A program made the translations under genes and the position numbers. A DNA stretch of 10,038 bases from Verrucomicrobiota bacterium (GTDB taxonomy: Bacteria; Verrucomicrobiota; Verrucomicrobiia; Chthoniobacterales; UBA10450), in assembly GCA_003219095.1 (NCBI GenBank), contig QHPM01000295.1, positions 1 to 10,038 on the forward strand, written 5' to 3'. Shown in pieces: positions 1 to 8,008 of the stretch (position 1 is the stretch's first letter; every line of letters starts with the position of its first letter). The notes beneath the pieces were generated by a model. That model was given only the letters and a program-made list of their open reading frames with translations. It did no database searches and had not been told where the DNA came from.

Positions 1-367
1 AAGAAGCCGGAGAATCTGTCTCTTCGCCAAGGGCGCCGCGGACGGCGAGGAGATCGTGACAGGTGACGACAACAGGAACGTTTGGAAAATGTTTGGCATA
101 GAGCGCGTTGGAATGGTCGCAAATGTGAACGAGTTCGACGCTGCGAAATTCTCGCAATCGCCTTGGAAAAATAATGAATTTGTCGATGTAGCCCGCCCAT
201 TTTCTGAGGAACTCGAATTGCGCCGGGACAAGGCGTGCGAAATGGGCTTTGGGACGCGTCAGTTCGGTCGCAATTCCCAGCTCGCGCAGTTCGCGCAACA
301 TCATTTCGCTGAAGCGCTGCATGCTTTGCTGCTGATCCGGCGGAAAATTACCGATCAACAGAACCAT
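1..367 (-). CDS. GT4-type glycosyltransferase, N-terminal part (runs off left edge)
   Basis: The reverse strand is open from an ATG at 367 to the left edge (122 complete codons, no stop). The protein opens with a Rossmann-type first strand and loop, VLLIGNFPPDQQQSMQRF at residues 2-19, then helices. Further on come HICDHSNALY (81-90) and VVVTCHDLLAVRGALGE (99-115), typical of the acceptor-side N-terminal domain of GT4 (RfaB/PF13439-like) glycosyltransferases; the TCHDL motif corresponds to the family's usual T-H-D/E-L position. The donor-binding C-terminal domain with EX7E lies outside the window, so the sugar cannot be named. The start overlaps the last 20 nt of the polymerase gene in another frame, implying translational coupling. 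ATG 367 was chosen because the first beta strand begins right there. A long plus-strand frame over 56-448 is its antisense shadow. Confidence 0.82.
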   Translation of the reverse strand, partial: MVLLIGNFPPDQQQSMQRFSEMMLRELRELGIATELTRPKAHFARLVPAQFEFLRKWAGYIDKFIIFPRRLREFRSVELVHICDHSNALYAKHFPNVPVVVTCHDLLAVRGALGEETDSPAS

Positions 368-1793
368 TGCGGTAAGGGGCGTCGGCGCCGTGGAGACGCT
401 CCGCGAAGGCCGATCGGCCGCGAATCAATCGAGGTGGCGGCGGCGTGACCGGAACTGCGGTAATTTTGCCTGGCCGTGTGGAAGCGAGACAGAGGCCGTT
501 GAGAACGGCGGCGAAACCAAGACTTGTCGGCTGACCGAGCTGGCCATTAAGGATAATGAGAAAGCCGGCACTGAAAAGTAAGAGCGGCAGGATTTCGGCG
601 CGAGTAAGCGCCCGCAAACTAACGAAACCGAGATAGACGGTGAGAGCGGCACGCCAAAGTAAGAAAGCCAGCCCTAGGATCGGACCGTTTTCAAAAATGA
701 TGCGCGTCCATTCATTTTCCGAAAGTAAGAAAGTGGACTGGCCCATGAGAAAGGCGGCGCCACCGCTGGTGCCGACTCCCAAACCGAAACCGGCGATCGG
801 CGCGTGACCGAGGTGTCCAAGTCCCTCGGTAAACTCGCCGAGGGTGCGCTGGATTAAACCGCCGGTGATGGTCGTTTCCGCCGCTTCTGCGGATTCGGTA
901 AACCGGCTCGACAAAATAGTGAGACCCTCGTGGACAATGGGAAGGCGGGTGATGATCAGCATCGCAATCACCAGCAGAACCAGACTTTTGCCGAAGCGAT
1001 TGACCGCATCAGGGCGAACCAGCAACACTATGGCAAGTGAAAGCACAACCAACAGAACTGAAACCACCAGCGAGCGACTCCCCGAAACAACGATCGCGAG
1101 GAGAACACTGCAACCGGCGCCGAAAAGCAACCAGTTAGGATAAGTCGCACGACGAAGGCCGCCGTAGAGCACGAAAGCGGCCGCACCGGTGACATAATGG
1201 ATCGGCCCGGAAATGAATGAAAAGGTGCCGGGCGGCCGAATCTTTCCGCCACCAGCAGTGATCTGTTCACCTTCGCCTAGACCCACGGTGCGATTGATGA
1301 ACGAATCGGGCGCGGAATGGAATTGCAGTGCCATTAACAGACTGATCGGAATCATGCCAACTAAAATCCACCACCCAATTTTCCTGACGTCATCGGCATC
1401 GAACACGCTGGCGAGGATAAAAATGAGAGGAAGATGCAGAAAGTTTGAGCGAAACCCGTAAGCGGTAACGAGCAAAATGCGCGACATCGGCACATAAGGG
1501 TCGAGGACGAAGATGGAAACGATCCAGGAAAGGATGCAGATGATGGCAAGCGAGAGAATGAAACCGTTGCGCGGAAAAACGCGGGCGTGCCAAGCCAGAA
1601 AATAGATCGCCAAAACCACTGGATCGCGTACCAGCAGCAAGGGATTGGAAAATTGCGGAACGATCCACTTGCGCAAAGCGCCTTCGATAATGAGGAGAAA
1701 GAGGTAGAGATAGATGAGCCGGCGAATGTTCCGAAGCATGGCAGAATAATCGGTAACGGGTGGCGGCTGCGAAATTTTGGCAGAGTTCGACAT
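348..1793 (-). CDS. Wzy / O-antigen ligase-like polysaccharide polymerase (integral membrane)
   Basis: A 481-aa polytopic inner-membrane protein that probably polymerises lipid-linked repeat units on the periplasmic face. Hydrophobic segments lie roughly at residues 24-38, 52-70, 78-97, 118-130, 138-156, 195-212, 221-236, 240-260, 268-285, 370-392 and 400-435. Family-like signatures are EGALRKW (37-43, a hallmark of one EPS polymerase subgroup), RPPGTFSF (186-193), SGSRS (237-241), GFGLGVGT (335-342) and ENEWTRIIFENGPILG (359-374). The last three sit where the Wzy_C/O-antigen-ligase domain (PF04932) has its conserved Arg and its large periplasmic loop. The tail after about 440 is proline- and arginine-rich and probably cytoplasmic. 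The ATG lies 8 nt after the stop of the upstream GT4 gene. Polymerase and WaaL-type ligase folds cannot be separated by sequence alone; the setting beside a flippase and glycosyltransferases favours polymerase. Confidence 0.85.
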   Translation of the reverse strand: MSNSAKISQPPPVTDYSAMLRNIRRLIYLYLFLLIIEGALRKWIVPQFSNPLLLVRDPVVLAIYFLAWHARVFPRNGFILSLAIICILSWIVSIFVLDPYVPMSRILLVTAYGFRSNFLHLPLIFILASVFDADDVRKIGWWILVGMIPISLLMALQFHSAPDSFINRTVGLGEGEQITAGGGKIRPPGTFSFISGPIHYVTGAAAFVLYGGLRRATYPNWLLFGAGCSVLLAIVVSGSRSLVVSVLLVVLSLAIVLLVRPDAVNRFGKSLVLLVIAMLIITRLPIVHEGLTILSSRFTESAEAAETTITGGLIQRTLGEFTEGLGHLGHAPIAGFGLGVGTSGGAAFLMGQSTFLLSENEWTRIIFENGPILGLAFLLWRAALTVYLGFVSLRALTRAEILPLLLFSAGFLIILNGQLGQPTSLGFAAVLNGLCLASTRPGKITAVPVTPPPPRLIRGRSAFAERLHGADAPYRNGSVDR

Positions 1794-1801
1794 CGGGCCG
1801 G

Positions 1802-3031
1802 CTATTTTTTCATTACTTCCCGCGACACGGTAACAAGAGCACGCTGATAATTTTCCCAGGGATGCATTTGCGCCTTTTCACGCGCAGAAATTTTCATCGC
1901 CCTCAAACGTTCACGATCACGCGCCAGCAGCTCCAGTTTTTCAGCGAGTGCTTCCGCAGAACGAATTGGAACAATAAATCCATCTACGCCATCATCAATT
2001 ATGTCCGGACCCGCGGTATGCGCAGTAGTAATAACCGGCATCCCCTGGGACATCGCTTCGGTAATGGCAAGGCCGAATCCCTCGAAAAGCGATGGAAGAA
2101 TTAGCACATCATGCTGGCGCATTTCGAGCAGGACTTGCGCATGACTCAGGCTTGGAAGCCAGCGATGAACGCGAACCGCTTGATCGAGCGGGCGACAACC
2201 TTCGACCGTTTTCCGGCCCAGCAACGTCAGCTCGCAATTTTTTTCGCCGATTAATTCAACTGCGCGCAAAGCATAGGAAAGCCCTTTACGCTGACCAAGA
2301 GAGCCAGCGAACAAGACTTTTAATTTGGCACCTCCGCACGCAATTTCGTTAGTCGCGGTGGGCGGCGCACCATACGGAATCACGGTGATCGGCCGCTGAT
2401 GTGGCGTTTGCGCCAGCGTCGATTTGGTAAAGGTGCTGGCCACCACTACGTGCGTGGCCAGACGCAGCTCTTCATCCTTGCGCGCGAGTTTTTCGTTACT
2501 GTCACGCATGCCCGTCAAGGTCGGCGCCCATTCCGGTTCGCGTTCGCACTCCTCGGCAAAAACGTGTTGGGCAACGCGCCAGTAGCCAATCGGCAGATCG
2601 TAAAGGCGGGGAATTCGGCAATGTTCTGCCGCCGCAAAAGTTGCGGTCGCGCAATCTTCGTAGGCGTAAACAAGCTTGCAGTTCTCGCTCTTTCCGACTT
2701 CCGCCGCGACCGCGCGATCGAGTGCAGCGGAAATTGCGTCAATATTCAAAATGCCGCGTCCGTGTTGGGACAAAAACGGCAAACGAATTGCACCGAAAAG
2801 TAATCGCGCAGCCTCACGCGCGGGCCGTGATCGGGTGCGAGATCGCACCAATTCCGGAAACGAGCGGCGTTGAAAGCTTTCGCGCAGGCTAGGCGGCAGG
2901 ATTCGATCGAATCCAGAACCGGGGTTCCAGTTGATCGTGGTAAAGAATTGCTCGAGCAAGTCTGCCTCGGCAAAAGCAAGTGCAGTTTGCCGCACGTTCT
3001 CGTTGCCGGTGGGATGCGAGAGAATAATCAT
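1802..3031 (-). CDS. GT4-family glycosyltransferase (409 aa)
   Basis: A cytoplasmic retaining glycosyltransferase of the GT4 (Glycos_transf_1, PF00534) family, predicted to add one sugar to the lipid-linked repeat unit. The N-terminal domain starts MIILSHPTGNENVRQ and carries YDLPIGYWR near 144-152. The donor-binding domain begins near 237 with KVLFAGSLGQRKGL (238-251), whose Arg/Lys pair contacts the nucleotide-sugar phosphates in this family. The catalytic EX7E motif is complete: E317 and E325 within LFEGFGLAITEA, followed by GMPVITT and AGPDII. Length is normal for the family. Its ATG overlaps the stop of the preceding GT4 gene by 4 nt (ATGA, 3028-3031), so translation is probably coupled. 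Donor and acceptor sugars cannot be read from the sequence. Confidence 0.9.
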   Translation of the reverse strand: MIILSHPTGNENVRQTALAFAEADLLEQFFTTINWNPGSGFDRILPPSLRESFQRRSFPELVRSRTRSRPAREAARLLFGAIRLPFLSQHGRGILNIDAISAALDRAVAAEVGKSENCKLVYAYEDCATATFAAAEHCRIPRLYDLPIGYWRVAQHVFAEECEREPEWAPTLTGMRDSNEKLARKDEELRLATHVVVASTFTKSTLAQTPHQRPITVIPYGAPPTATNEIACGGAKLKVLFAGSLGQRKGLSYALRAVELIGEKNCELTLLGRKTVEGCRPLDQAVRVHRWLPSLSHAQVLLEMRQHDVLILPSLFEGFGLAITEAMSQGMPVITTAHTAGPDIIDDGVDGFIVPIRSAEALAEKLELLARDRERLRAMKISAREKAQMHPWENYQRALVTVSREVMKK

Positions 3032-4038
3032 TCCGCCAACTCGCGCAGAAGTGCGAGATAACGTTGCGCGATGGTTTGCGCGCGAAATTGCTGGAGATGC
3101 GCGGGCGCGGACGATCGAAATTTCTCGCGCATGGAGGAATCACTCAGCAAGTCGCGTAAGCGAACTGCCAATTCTTCGCTATCGCCATTTCGAAATATCA
3201 TTCCGCAATTCCCAATCGCCTCGCCTAAGCCACCCTGTTCTGAGCCCACGGCGATGCAACCGCAGGCGATCCCTTCCAGCGCAACGATCCCAAAGGGCTC
3301 GGGCCAGCGAGACGGAACGACGATGATCTGGTGACGATTCATCAGTTCCACCAGCTCCGTCCCAACTTTTTCGCCGGCAAATGTCACCGCCTGATCGAGG
3401 CTCAGTTCTCGAATGAGCGCGCGAAGATTCTCCTCTTCCGGACCGCATCCAATTATCGTTAAATTTGTAGGAATTTTTTGCCGTTTCAGAATTCCGACTC
3501 CGCGCAACAAAACGTCGACGCCCTTGTCGGAAACAAGACGACCGACGAAAATGAGTTCGCGATCGCGGCGAATGTTCGCGTTGATCTTAAAAATGCGATC
3601 GTCATAGGGATTGCCGATTACCTCGGTCGCCAGGTTTGCGTCACGGGCGATGGCTTTGCTGACCGCGACGTTTTTCACCCACGGTAAAAGCGCGCGCTTG
3701 ATTCGATTGTTCCAACCAATTCCGCCGCCGACATCTCGAATCCAGGTCTGATGTGTCACGAGGACCGGTTTACGCCAGAACAACGACGGGATGAGATGAC
3801 GCAAGCTGATATTGTTTTGAAAAACGACGTCACACCAACGAACAAGGTTCCCCAACCGCGCGAGCGTCGGATTACGCACCACGTCGAATCGGTCCGAGGT
3901 CGAATCTCGTGCCGGAGTTTCTGTGACTAAAATGACTTCGTGGCCGGCGGCGACGAACTCGCGGGCAAGCAGTGTCGAAACAATTTCGATGCCACCGATT
4001 CGGGGTGCGTAGGCATAAGATGAAAACAAAATCTTCAC
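3028..4038 (-). CDS. GT4-family glycosyltransferase (GTG start, 336 aa)
   Basis: A GT4/GT-B glycosyltransferase for the repeat unit. From a GTG start at 4038 the protein begins VKILFSSYAYAPRIGGIE, the standard first strand plus glycine loop of GT4 enzymes. The donor domain has ELIFVGRLVSDKGVDVLL (161-178) and a complete EX7E motif, E247 and E255, in EPFGIVALE, followed by the ACGCIAVGSEQGGLGEAI loop. The frame stays open upstream to an ATG at 4152, but those 38 extra residues lie inside the preceding gene's coding sequence and lack family character, so GTG 4038 is preferred. That start is 10 nt after the upstream stop (4049). No clear Shine-Dalgarno sequence precedes it. The stop overlaps the next gene's ATG by 4 nt. 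Confidence 0.88.
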   Translation of the reverse strand: MKILFSSYAYAPRIGGIEIVSTLLAREFVAAGHEVILVTETPARDSTSDRFDVVRNPTLARLGNLVRWCDVVFQNNISLRHLIPSLFWRKPVLVTHQTWIRDVGGGIGWNNRIKRALLPWVKNVAVSKAIARDANLATEVIGNPYDDRIFKINANIRRDRELIFVGRLVSDKGVDVLLRGVGILKRQKIPTNLTIIGCGPEEENLRALIRELSLDQAVTFAGEKVGTELVELMNRHQIIVVPSRWPEPFGIVALEGIACGCIAVGSEQGGLGEAIGNCGMIFRNGDSEELAVRLRDLLSDSSMREKFRSSAPAHLQQFRAQTIAQRYLALLRELAE

Positions 4039-4048
4039 TGACCAGCGT

Positions 4049-5146
4049 TCACGAGACCCGCAATGCTTTTGCCACCATTTGCACCAATGTCCTCCCGGCG
4101 GCGTGCCGATGATACCAATCATAAATGTGTCTTGCCACATCGGGACGCTCACTCGGGGAAGGCAGCTTCACATTATCGGGCGCGATAGTGAAGGGTCCGG
4201 GTAGTGAATCGCCATGGCGGGAAATCGCAGCCATGGCATGCGGCGTCACGCATACTACTGCGTGCGCGCACACATTCGCAAACGAGCTCGATTTTAGTAA
4301 GAGATCTGGTCTCGGCCCGGTCGTGAAATAATCCAGCCAGGCGAAGGCGCAGGTCGAAAGAATTTGCGAAGCTTTTTCGGGCGAAACCGCAGGCTGATAT
4401 TCGCAGTGAATATCAGCCAACGTCTTCAACATTTGGCGAACCCTTGAGTTTTCCCTCCCCCCAACCACGGCAAGATTTCGCGGGGCAACGCTTGCGGGAA
4501 TTGTGCCGACAACTCGCAGGAACGAGCGTAGCGAGCGTTCGACTAATTCCGTTCCGCCGCAAATGAGCCAGCGATGATTGTCGCGCTCGCGCAATTCGGC
4601 GGGATCAATAACCGGTTCACCGAAGGCAGATGGAACCGGATGAACAACGGCGTCGAGACCGGGCGCAAGTTTCTCGAGACTTTGCCGCATCGATTCGCTG
4701 CTGACGAGTCGCGCATCGGCCAATCGTGCCACGTCGCGCGCGATCTTTTTTTGCAGCGGCTGAAGCCAAAACTCACTCTTCCAAGGCGGGCCGCTGGCAA
4801 AGAGTTCGTGAAAAATTACGAGGAGGCGGCCACGACAACTCTCGCGAAGGGCACGCAAGATTGGCAATAACGAAAACGGCAACCCACGTTTCTGATAGCC
4901 GTAGTTGACGTAATGCAAGATCAGGTGAGCGGGTTTGTCGGGAGACACGCCGGCGCCGGCAATAGGCGCTATTCTGAATTCATCCTTTCCTGAAAGCTGA
5001 CTGGGTTCAATCGGGGCGAATACCGATCTGAGCCGGTAATGCGCCAATAAGGCCTTCCCCAAGTTCAAAGCGTAATCGGTTACTCCGTCAAGGGCATCCG
5101 AAACGCGAGGAACTATTTGTAAGACGACGTCGGCGTCGTTAGCCAT
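4049..5146 (-). CDS. Divergent GT-B-like glycosyltransferase-related protein lacking EX7E (365 aa)
   Basis: The ATG at 5146 gives MANDADVVLQIVPRVSDALDG, a Rossmann-like first strand and loop. The next half resembles GT4 N-terminal domains: LILHYVNYGY (75-84), LLVIFHELFASG (108-119, the position of the family's H-E-L/F motif), then DARLVSSESMRQSL (144-157). The second half has a donor-domain-like strand LAVVGG (225-230) and ends near WLDYFTTGPRPDLLLKSSSFANVCAHA, but no EX7E pair or R/K donor loop is visible. It may be a divergent glycosyltransferase, an inactive partner, or a transferase using a different donor site. The frame is open to 5263, but residues before ATG 5146 lie inside the preceding gene, so the longer form is rejected. 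It overlaps that gene by 8 nt (5139-5146). The gene is surely real by position and composition; its activity is uncertain. Confidence 0.78.
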   Translation of the reverse strand: MANDADVVLQIVPRVSDALDGVTDYALNLGKALLAHYRLRSVFAPIEPSQLSGKDEFRIAPIAGAGVSPDKPAHLILHYVNYGYQKRGLPFSLLPILRALRESCRGRLLVIFHELFASGPPWKSEFWLQPLQKKIARDVARLADARLVSSESMRQSLEKLAPGLDAVVHPVPSAFGEPVIDPAELRERDNHRWLICGGTELVERSLRSFLRVVGTIPASVAPRNLAVVGGRENSRVRQMLKTLADIHCEYQPAVSPEKASQILSTCAFAWLDYFTTGPRPDLLLKSSSFANVCAHAVVCVTPHAMAAISRHGDSLPGPFTIAPDNVKLPSPSERPDVARHIYDWYHRHAAGRTLVQMVAKALRVS

Positions 5147-6314
5147 GCGCGGAGAATTCACTATTGTTCCGTACTCGAGCAAGATGCGCCTCGTAGAGAT
5201 GCGCCGTCTCTTTTGCGATAGTTGACCACAAGAATCGCCGCGCCACTTCTGCGCATCGCTCAATGAATTTCCGGTAACTGGTCAGATCAGCACAAAGAGT
5301 TTGGATCAAGGCCTCGGAAAATTTTTCTACGTTTCCGACGGGAACGAGTAACTCCGGCAAAGTGCGTTGTAAGATAGAACGCGGACCGGGCGCGTCGTAA
5401 GAGACAGTTGGGATTCCTGCCGCCAGTTGCTCAAGCAAAGCCAAACCAAAACCCTCTGCATAGGTCGGGAATGCACCTACCGTCGAATCCGACAAAAGTT
5501 TGGGCAGCTCGTCGGGGTGAAATTCCGGCACAATTTCGATCCAATCGCAGACAGAAACCTCCAGATCGCGCAAGACTCTTTCATTTTCGGTCAGCGTCCC
5601 AAGAAATTTGAATTGCGCTGCCGGAACAATGGCACGCACGCGGCGAATGATCTGGCACCAGTCTTTCGCGCCTTTGCGTGTGCTCCACATCCCGATAAAA
5701 CTGATTTTACATTGCGCCAAACGCGTCTCGGCCGGAGCCTGCATTTCCATCAGCTTTTGGCGCCACTGTTCAGTCAACCCATATGGTTGAACGATTGCCG
5801 GCTTACTTGGTTCCAGCTCTTCCAGCTCATTCTCGTTAGGCAAATTAACGAGATCGCAATATCGCATTGCCTTTTCCGAATTTCGAAGCAGCTGACGCTG
5901 AAAGATGGTATAGAAGATTCGGCCGGAAAGTTTTCCACGCGGCTGATCCGGCCAACGCTTACGCGCCATCTTTTCGAAGTCGCGATACAACCGATGGGAG
6001 CCGATCGATCGCGCGACGAGTAAACCAGCGAAGTTCAAACGTTCTTTCCTAACCGGCAATGCTCCGACGATGCAATCAATGACGTCGAACCGAGTAGCAT
6101 CCTTTCTCACAAAGGCGGCTGCCTTCGCCGGAAAACGCAATCGTCGCCAGGCCGAAACCGCAGGCGATGAAGTGGCGGCGGGAAACGCGTCGCCTAGACA
6201 ATAATGCGAGACCTCGTGCCCGGCAGCCTCCCAGGCTCGCGACAATTCCACGAAAATGCGCGCGGCGCCAAGCCGCCTGTCCCATGGAAGATCGACTATC
6301 CTTAAAATACGCAT
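5139..6314 (-). CDS. GT4-family glycosyltransferase (391 aa)
   Basis: A GT4 retaining glycosyltransferase. The N-terminus MRILRIVDLPWDRRLGAARIFVELSRAWEAAGHEV (read in two parts: strand 1-8, then the Gly-Ala loop and helix) matches the family's acceptor domain. The donor domain has KISFIGMWSTRKGAKDW (203-219) with the Arg-Lys-Gly loop, PEFHPDELPKLLSDSTVGAF near 263-282, and a complete EX7E motif: E287 and E295 in AEGFGLALLE. The following AGIPTVSYDAPGP loop is also typical. The ATG (6312-6314) sits inside the last codons of the upstream DxD glycosyltransferase gene (13-nt overlap). The stop overlaps the next ATG. No Shine-Dalgarno sequence is visible, so coupled translation is likely. Confidence 0.9.
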   Translation of the reverse strand: MRILRIVDLPWDRRLGAARIFVELSRAWEAAGHEVSHYCLGDAFPAATSSPAVSAWRRLRFPAKAAAFVRKDATRFDVIDCIVGALPVRKERLNFAGLLVARSIGSHRLYRDFEKMARKRWPDQPRGKLSGRIFYTIFQRQLLRNSEKAMRYCDLVNLPNENELEELEPSKPAIVQPYGLTEQWRQKLMEMQAPAETRLAQCKISFIGMWSTRKGAKDWCQIIRRVRAIVPAAQFKFLGTLTENERVLRDLEVSVCDWIEIVPEFHPDELPKLLSDSTVGAFPTYAEGFGLALLEQLAAGIPTVSYDAPGPRSILQRTLPELLVPVGNVEKFSEALIQTLCADLTSYRKFIERCAEVARRFLWSTIAKETAHLYEAHLARVRNNSEFSAHG

Positions 6315-7177
6315 GAGTGCGACAGCGGAAGACCTATCGAATTCACGAAAAAGATCTGTTCCCAGAACTTGTGGCGGACCGGATTGACATAATGGCGCAG
6401 GATGATGCTGTTGTTGGCGTAGCTGTCGGCAAACTGAAATTGATCGTCGAGTCGTAAAACGAACTTCGCCGGATCCAGGGGACGGCCGCCGTTGGCGTGC
6501 ATTGCGAGGTGCGTCATCGTCTGATTGGTGAAAAAATTTGGCGCGCCCTCCAGTTGTTGAAGGCGTTCCATGGCTGAGGACCAGTCGAGTTTCTGGAAAA
6601 AGAAAAGGACGCCCGTGTTTACGGGATTGGCCGCCTCGGCCGGATCGCGCAGCAAGCGTTCGTCGCCCGCCACCTGACAGTCGCGCAGATAAAGGGCTGG
6701 CGCGTCCTGATTACGTAAGAGATCGGCCAGCGTAAATGCGCCGGGAAAAAATAAAACATCGGCGTCGACATAAAGAGCAGGCCGTTCGCGGGGGAGACTC
6801 ATGATCAGGGCAAGCTGTTTGCCGGTCGGATGGCTGGTGAAGTAGTCGCGTAAAGTGGACTGTTTTGGAAGAAAATCCCCCGCGCTGGCGAGACGAATAC
6901 AGGAATCGATTTGCCGCAAGACCGAAACCGCGCGCCGGCAATGGGTGCCGTCTGAAACAATCGTGAAATTATTGGGTCGTCCGGCGTATTTCAGAAACGA
7001 GCGAGCGGAAGCGATTTGTTCGGGCAACATCGGTTGGTTCGAATAAGCAAAGACGTCGATATCGAGCGTCCGCGGCGGATCGATTTGACGGCGCACGATC
7101 ATTGGCAAAAGCATGCGATAAGCTTCTCGGGCCAGGCCGCCGCGACTTCGCGCGAAGTGGTAACCAAAATTCCACAT
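6302..7177 (-). CDS. DxD-motif glycosyltransferase, GT-A-like (291 aa)
   Basis: Probably a metal-dependent GT-A-fold glycosyltransferase. A strand and loop, ALYVDADVLFF (134-144), provides a DxD-type metal/nucleotide-sugar motif (D138-A-D140). Downstream, NPVNTGVLFF (184-193) resembles the N-x-G-V segment that follows the DxD in GT8- and GT77-like enzymes, NQTMTHLAM (218-226) matches the usual D/N-Q segment, and RHYVNPVRHKFW (261-272) matches the terminal H-Y-x-x-x-x-K/H element. The N-terminal region TLDIDVFAYSNQPM is the first strand. The ATG lies 3 nt after the flippase stop (7181), with GAG just before it as a weak Shine-Dalgarno. It stands apart from its GT4 neighbours in fold. Exact CAZy family and sugar are unknown. 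Confidence 0.8.
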   Translation of the reverse strand: MWNFGYHFARSRGGLAREAYRMLLPMIVRRQIDPPRTLDIDVFAYSNQPMLPEQIASARSFLKYAGRPNNFTIVSDGTHCRRAVSVLRQIDSCIRLASAGDFLPKQSTLRDYFTSHPTGKQLALIMSLPRERPALYVDADVLFFPGAFTLADLLRNQDAPALYLRDCQVAGDERLLRDPAEAANPVNTGVLFFFQKLDWSSAMERLQQLEGAPNFFTNQTMTHLAMHANGGRPLDPAKFVLRLDDQFQFADSYANNSIILRHYVNPVRHKFWEQIFFVNSIGLPLSHSCVF

Positions 7178-7180
7178 CGC

Positions 7181-8008
7181 TCAAGCCGTGGCCGGTGTTT
7201 CCAACGAGCGGAAACCGCGAAAAGAAAGAGCGAGATTGAGCAGCAAATTCGGCACGCTCGAAAGCAGGTTGAACACGAGAACGCTTCTCACATTGGAAAA
7301 ATCGGTGAACGGAATCAGGGCGATTTGGGTGAGCAGGGTTAGCGGAATGTAAAGCCACGATCCGGCGACCCAGGCTTTGGCGGCATTAAGCGACCAAAAT
7401 GTGCCGGTTAGCGCGGCCAGCACGGCTGAGCCGACCATTAATAAAAGCTCGCGATGCAGATGGGCGTACTTGTTCCCGAGGACGAAGAGAAATTGGTCGG
7501 GGAAAATTGCGGCGGCTGCGATCACCACAATGCAGAACAAGGTCACTCCGCCGGCGATCTCGAGGTAGAGCGAGCGCAAGTGTCGCCGCTCCTGACAACG
7601 GGCGAACGCCGGAACAAAAATGTTAGCCAGTAAATTTGCCAGCACGACAAAGATCATGGCGAGCCGGCCGAGCGCGCCCACTTCCGCGACCGAGCTGCTC
7701 TGACGCGCGAAAAAGCTGATGAGAAAAATGGTGATTTGGCCCTGAAAACAATAGAAGACAGCGTTGGCGGCCTGGCTGCGAATGAGACCGAGCATGGTTT
7801 GGCGATCGTCGGCGTTTTGCGGCGCGCCAAAATCGATCACCCTCGCGCTGTAACGGCGGAGCAAGAGATATTGCAGGAAAATCACGACCGTCGCTACGGC
7901 GACGGCGATGCCCGCGTTCAGGAAAATGAAGGCCAGAAGCACAAGAATCGTTAGACGTAACACCGCGCCGAACAGATCGATCCGTTGAATACTGAATAAC
8001 GAGACCAA
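7181..8008 (-). CDS. Polysaccharide flippase (Wzx-like), C-terminal part of a frame-split gene
   Basis: This frame holds the last ~270 residues of a polytopic membrane protein. Hydrophobic helices include AVLRLTILVLLAFIFLNAGI, VAVATVVIFLQYLLL, the segment around MIFVVLANLLANIFVPAF, EIAGGVTLFCIVVIAAAAIF and WLYIPLTLLTQIALIPF. The NLLANIFVPAFAR and LFVLGNKYAHL elements resemble the second half of oligosaccharide flippases (MATE/MVF clan). It opens formally at a TTG (8008), but there is no independent start signal and the preceding codon is a TGA (8009-8011), so its natural N-terminus is the frame ending at 7623. Joined across a one-base shift, 7181-8516 would encode about 444 aa, a normal Wzx length. 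The stop is 3 nt before the DxD glycosyltransferase ATG. Confidence 0.75.
   Translation of the reverse strand: MVSLFSIQRIDLFGAVLRLTILVLLAFIFLNAGIAVAVATVVIFLQYLLLRRYSARVIDFGAPQNADDRQTMLGLIRSQAANAVFYCFQGQITIFLISFFARQSSSVAEVGALGRLAMIFVVLANLLANIFVPAFARCQERRHLRSLYLEIAGGVTLFCIVVIAAAAIFPDQFLFVLGNKYAHLHRELLLMVGSAVLAALTGTFWSLNAAKAWVAGSWLYIPLTLLTQIALIPFTDFSNVRSVLVFNLLSSVPNLLLNLALSFRGFRSLETPATA

Noticed and set aside
56..448. 130-aa plus-strand ORF at the left edge
   Set aside because: It is antisense to the partial GT4 gene (1-367) and the polymerase end; its protein shows no domain-like pattern, whereas the minus strand gives a clear GT4 N-terminus.
4039..4152. 38-residue N-terminal extension (ATG 4152) of the 336-aa GT4 gene
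   Set aside because: It overlaps the 3' end of the upstream gene, has no GT4 character (Trp/His/Cys-rich), and a GTG sits exactly before the canonical first strand.
5147..5263. 39-residue N-terminal extension of the divergent GT-B-like gene
   Set aside because: It is entirely inside the preceding GT4 gene and reads as a charged out-of-frame product; the Rossmann strand begins just after ATG 5146.
5427..6023. 198-aa plus-strand ORF, the longest antisense frame
   Set aside because: It lies wholly inside the 391-aa GT4 gene, which has complete family motifs; the antisense translation is Arg/Gln-rich and featureless.
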